DNA from: an uncultured Methanoregula sp.
GTDB taxonomy: Archaea > Halobacteriota > Methanomicrobia > Methanomicrobiales > Methanospirillaceae
Assembly (NCBI RefSeq): GCF_963678795.1
Contig: NZ_OY787453.1
Location: 1 to 64,000 of the forward strand
Length of the DNA: 64,000 nucleotides
Direction: 5' to 3'
Under the pieces are notes generated by a model. It did not search any database, was not told where the DNA came from, and saw only the letters and a list, made by a program, of their open reading frames with translations. Positions 62,650 to 64,000 of the stretch are shown here, piece by piece. The position numbers and the translations under genes were made by a program. How positions within the stretch are numbered: the stretch's first letter is position 1; each line of letters starts with the position of its first letter.

Positions 62650-63150
62650 TTATTTCGCTTTTTTCCGGGCCTCGTTGATGGCATCCCGTTTCTCCGATGC
62701 AGCGGTAAAGAGCCCGGCAACAACCTGGAGTGTCTTTGCAAATTCTGCCATATCTGTCTCTTTCCCCCCGACAGATGGTGGCTTGTACGGGATATATCCA
62801 GATTCGGAGAAATCATCCTCCGATACCAGTGCAGTAAATTTCCTGCCGATCTCCGGCTCAATGACCGCGTCCATAGGGTTCTCGCCCCGGAACTGTACCT
62901 CGATTTTCAGTGCCGCCTCAAGCTGTTCGGGCGTAGTGGTTGCGAAACCTACAACGATTACCTCCCGCGGGTCGAAGATATTGATCAGGCTGAACATCCG
63001 GTTGCTGCCTCCCTGCCACTCCTTTCCTCCGACACCGAATCCCGTGGTGTGGAACCATGCCCTGCGGAAATCATCGTATGTCTTTCCTTCTTTCAGCCTC
63101 CGCGTGATGATGGAGACCGTTGTAACAAGCCCGGGTTTTTCTGCTGCCAT
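62650..63150 (-). CDS. Conserved-looking protein of unknown function (EthD/ABM-like fold possible)
   Basis: 166 residues from ATG 63150 (MAAEKPGLVTTVSIITRRLK); the frame is open further to 63294 but those residues look non-coding. GKTYDDFRRAWFHTTGFG followed by a strand-rich stretch (REVIVVGFATTTPEQLEAAL) suggests a dimeric alpha/beta-barrel like EthD or antibiotic-biosynthesis monooxygenases. No catalytic residues recognised. Convergent with the acetyltransferase gene. Confidence 0.6.
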   Translation of the reverse strand: MAAEKPGLVTTVSIITRRLKEGKTYDDFRRAWFHTTGFGVGGKEWQGGSNRMFSLINIFDPREVIVVGFATTTPEQLEAALKIEVQFRGENPMDAVIEPEIGRKFTALVSEDDFSESGYIPYKPPSVGGKETDMAEFAKTLQVVAGLFTAASEKRDAINEARKKAK

Positions 63151-63340
63151 ACCTGCCATTACGGGTAATTGCGTGAGCTGGTATTTATGGGTTGTTTGGA
63201 AAACGCCCGTACAACCGGGGGATCGAAGCGGCATCTGCAATAACCCGGGGGACATGGCAGGCCTTCCCGGTACATTGCCAGGATCAGTTGTCATTACCCG
63301 GAGGGGGAAAAACCGGGTCGGATCGAAAAAACCCGCTGCA

Positions 63341-64000
63341 TTATTCCTTTAAACCGGAATTTTCCTTTGTGACGGTAAAGCGGTACGCACCTTCAGGAAG
63401 TACAATCTCGAACCTCGCCCCCTTTTGCGGTTCGCTGTTCTCGGTGATGGTAATGCCGGTGATCCCGAGGATCTCCCGGGAGAGAAAAAGCCCGAGGCCG
63501 GTATTTTTTCCGAACCCTTTCTCGAAGAGGCGGGCTTTGTCCGGAGCGGCAATTCCAGCACCGTCATCCTCGAATACGATAACAACCCCGCTTCCGGCCC
63601 TCTTCGAAGAGACGCGGATCGCGGTCATACGGTCCCCGCCGTACCGGAGGGCATTGTCAATAAGGTTGTAGAAAACTTTCTCCATGAGGGGATCAGCGAA
63701 CACCTCAAGGGACGGATCTCCGGTATCAACACGGATATCCCGCATCGGAAGGTGGGGAATAACCTTGTTGATAACGGTATGAAGATTCTGCCATGCGGGA
63801 ACCTGCACCCCCATTTCCTCATAGTCCTTGGTGAAATTGATCAGGTGGGCGATGGTATCAGTGATCTGCCTCTCCTTAGTAATCAGTTCAGATATGCGGG
63901 CCGGATCCCCAAGGGATTTGCCGGATACTGCAAGATATCCGGAGAGGGCAGTGAGCTTGTTCCTGATATCATGGCGTGTAATCCCTGACAGGAGATTGAG
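63341..64000 (-). CDS. Sensor histidine kinase, N-terminal part outside window
   Basis: 219 C-terminal residues visible; the frame is open at the window edge. The phosphoacceptor helix LLSGITRHDIRNKLTALSGYL sits at the edge, then the ATPase domain with N box YNLIDNALRYG, G1 EDDGAGIAAPDK and G2 NTGLGLFLSREIL. Same domain plan and close motif match to the kinase at 46666-48372. Confidence 0.9.
   Translation of the reverse strand, partial: LNLLSGITRHDIRNKLTALSGYLAVSGKSLGDPARISELITKERQITDTIAHLINFTKDYEEMGVQVPAWQNLHTVINKVIPHLPMRDIRVDTGDPSLEVFADPLMEKVFYNLIDNALRYGGDRMTAIRVSSKRAGSGVVIVFEDDGAGIAAPDKARLFEKGFGKNTGLGLFLSREILGITGITITENSEPQKGARFEIVLPEGAYRFTVTKENSGLKE

Overview
The window is a chromosomal segment of a methanogenic euryarchaeon, most likely of the order Methanomicrobiales (Methanoregula-like). 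The evidence is a complete A-type ATP synthase operon, group II chaperonin, membrane-bound LonB, archaeal FtsZ-SecE-Spt5 order, archaeal D-aminoacyl-tRNA deacylase, GfcR-type regulator, a PGF-pre-PGF surface protein, TATA-type promoters and GGAGGTGA-type ribosome binding sites. No methanogenesis gene lies in the window, so the family-level placement is inference.

Layout. 1-1.8 kb: two adjacent insertion sequences, an IS481-like transposase cut by the window edge and an IS5-like element with long complex ends. 1.9-6.5 kb: a DHA2 efflux pump, a HEAT-repeat protein, small unknown proteins, RlmH, and a ribbon-helix-helix regulator divergent from a small membrane protein. 6.5-16.1 kb: one long minus-strand operon, atpH-I-K-E-C-F-A-B-D followed by pgk. 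16.1-22.4 kb: a two-gene cassette (a 55-residue zinc ribbon plus an unknown protein), then an archaellum/pilus-type motor (FlaJ-like membrane protein and FlaI-like ATPase) facing two overlapping RecA/KaiC-like ATPases, one with a broken P-loop. 22.4-24.8 kb: a BofA-like membrane protein and two exported proteins. 24.8-29.4 kb: lonB-tldD-tldE proteolysis operon. 29.6-33.3 kb: prs, a Nob1-like nuclease, gfcR, thermosome. 33.4-42.4 kb: tRNA-Ser, a cupredoxin lipoprotein with a small membrane partner, an Lhr-type helicase, a sodium:solute symporter with its 41-residue accessory protein, pterin dehydratase, thioredoxin, initiator tRNA-Met, a site-2 protease with CBS domains, a PRC-barrel protein and Thg1. 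42.4-43.2 kb: mostly non-coding, with a striking repeated palindrome. 43.2-50.5 kb: ileS, a sensor kinase, an aldehyde dehydrogenase and a Rossmann-fold protein. 50.4-53.7 kb: molybdenum-cofactor operon of a 58-residue Cys protein, moeA and a moeA/periplasmic-binding-like fusion. 53.8-56.9 kb: dtdA-ftsZ-secE-spt5. 57-64 kb: DJ-1/PfpI protein, M24 peptidase, a 944-residue seven-bladed surface protein, an acetyltransferase, an unknown protein, and a sensor kinase that runs off the right edge.

Four small genes are supported mainly by Shine-Dalgarno, overlap or neighbour evidence: the zinc ribbon at 16633-16800, the symporter accessory protein at 37181-37306, the MoeA-linked Cys protein at 53502-53678, and (weakly) a 39-residue hydrophobic peptide at 42686-42805. 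The parts most worth a second look are the FlaI/FlaJ plus paired KaiC-like locus, the exact 105-bp tandem duplication that moved the start codon of the FlaI-like gene, the MoeA-linked small protein, and the orphan operator array near 43.05 kb.
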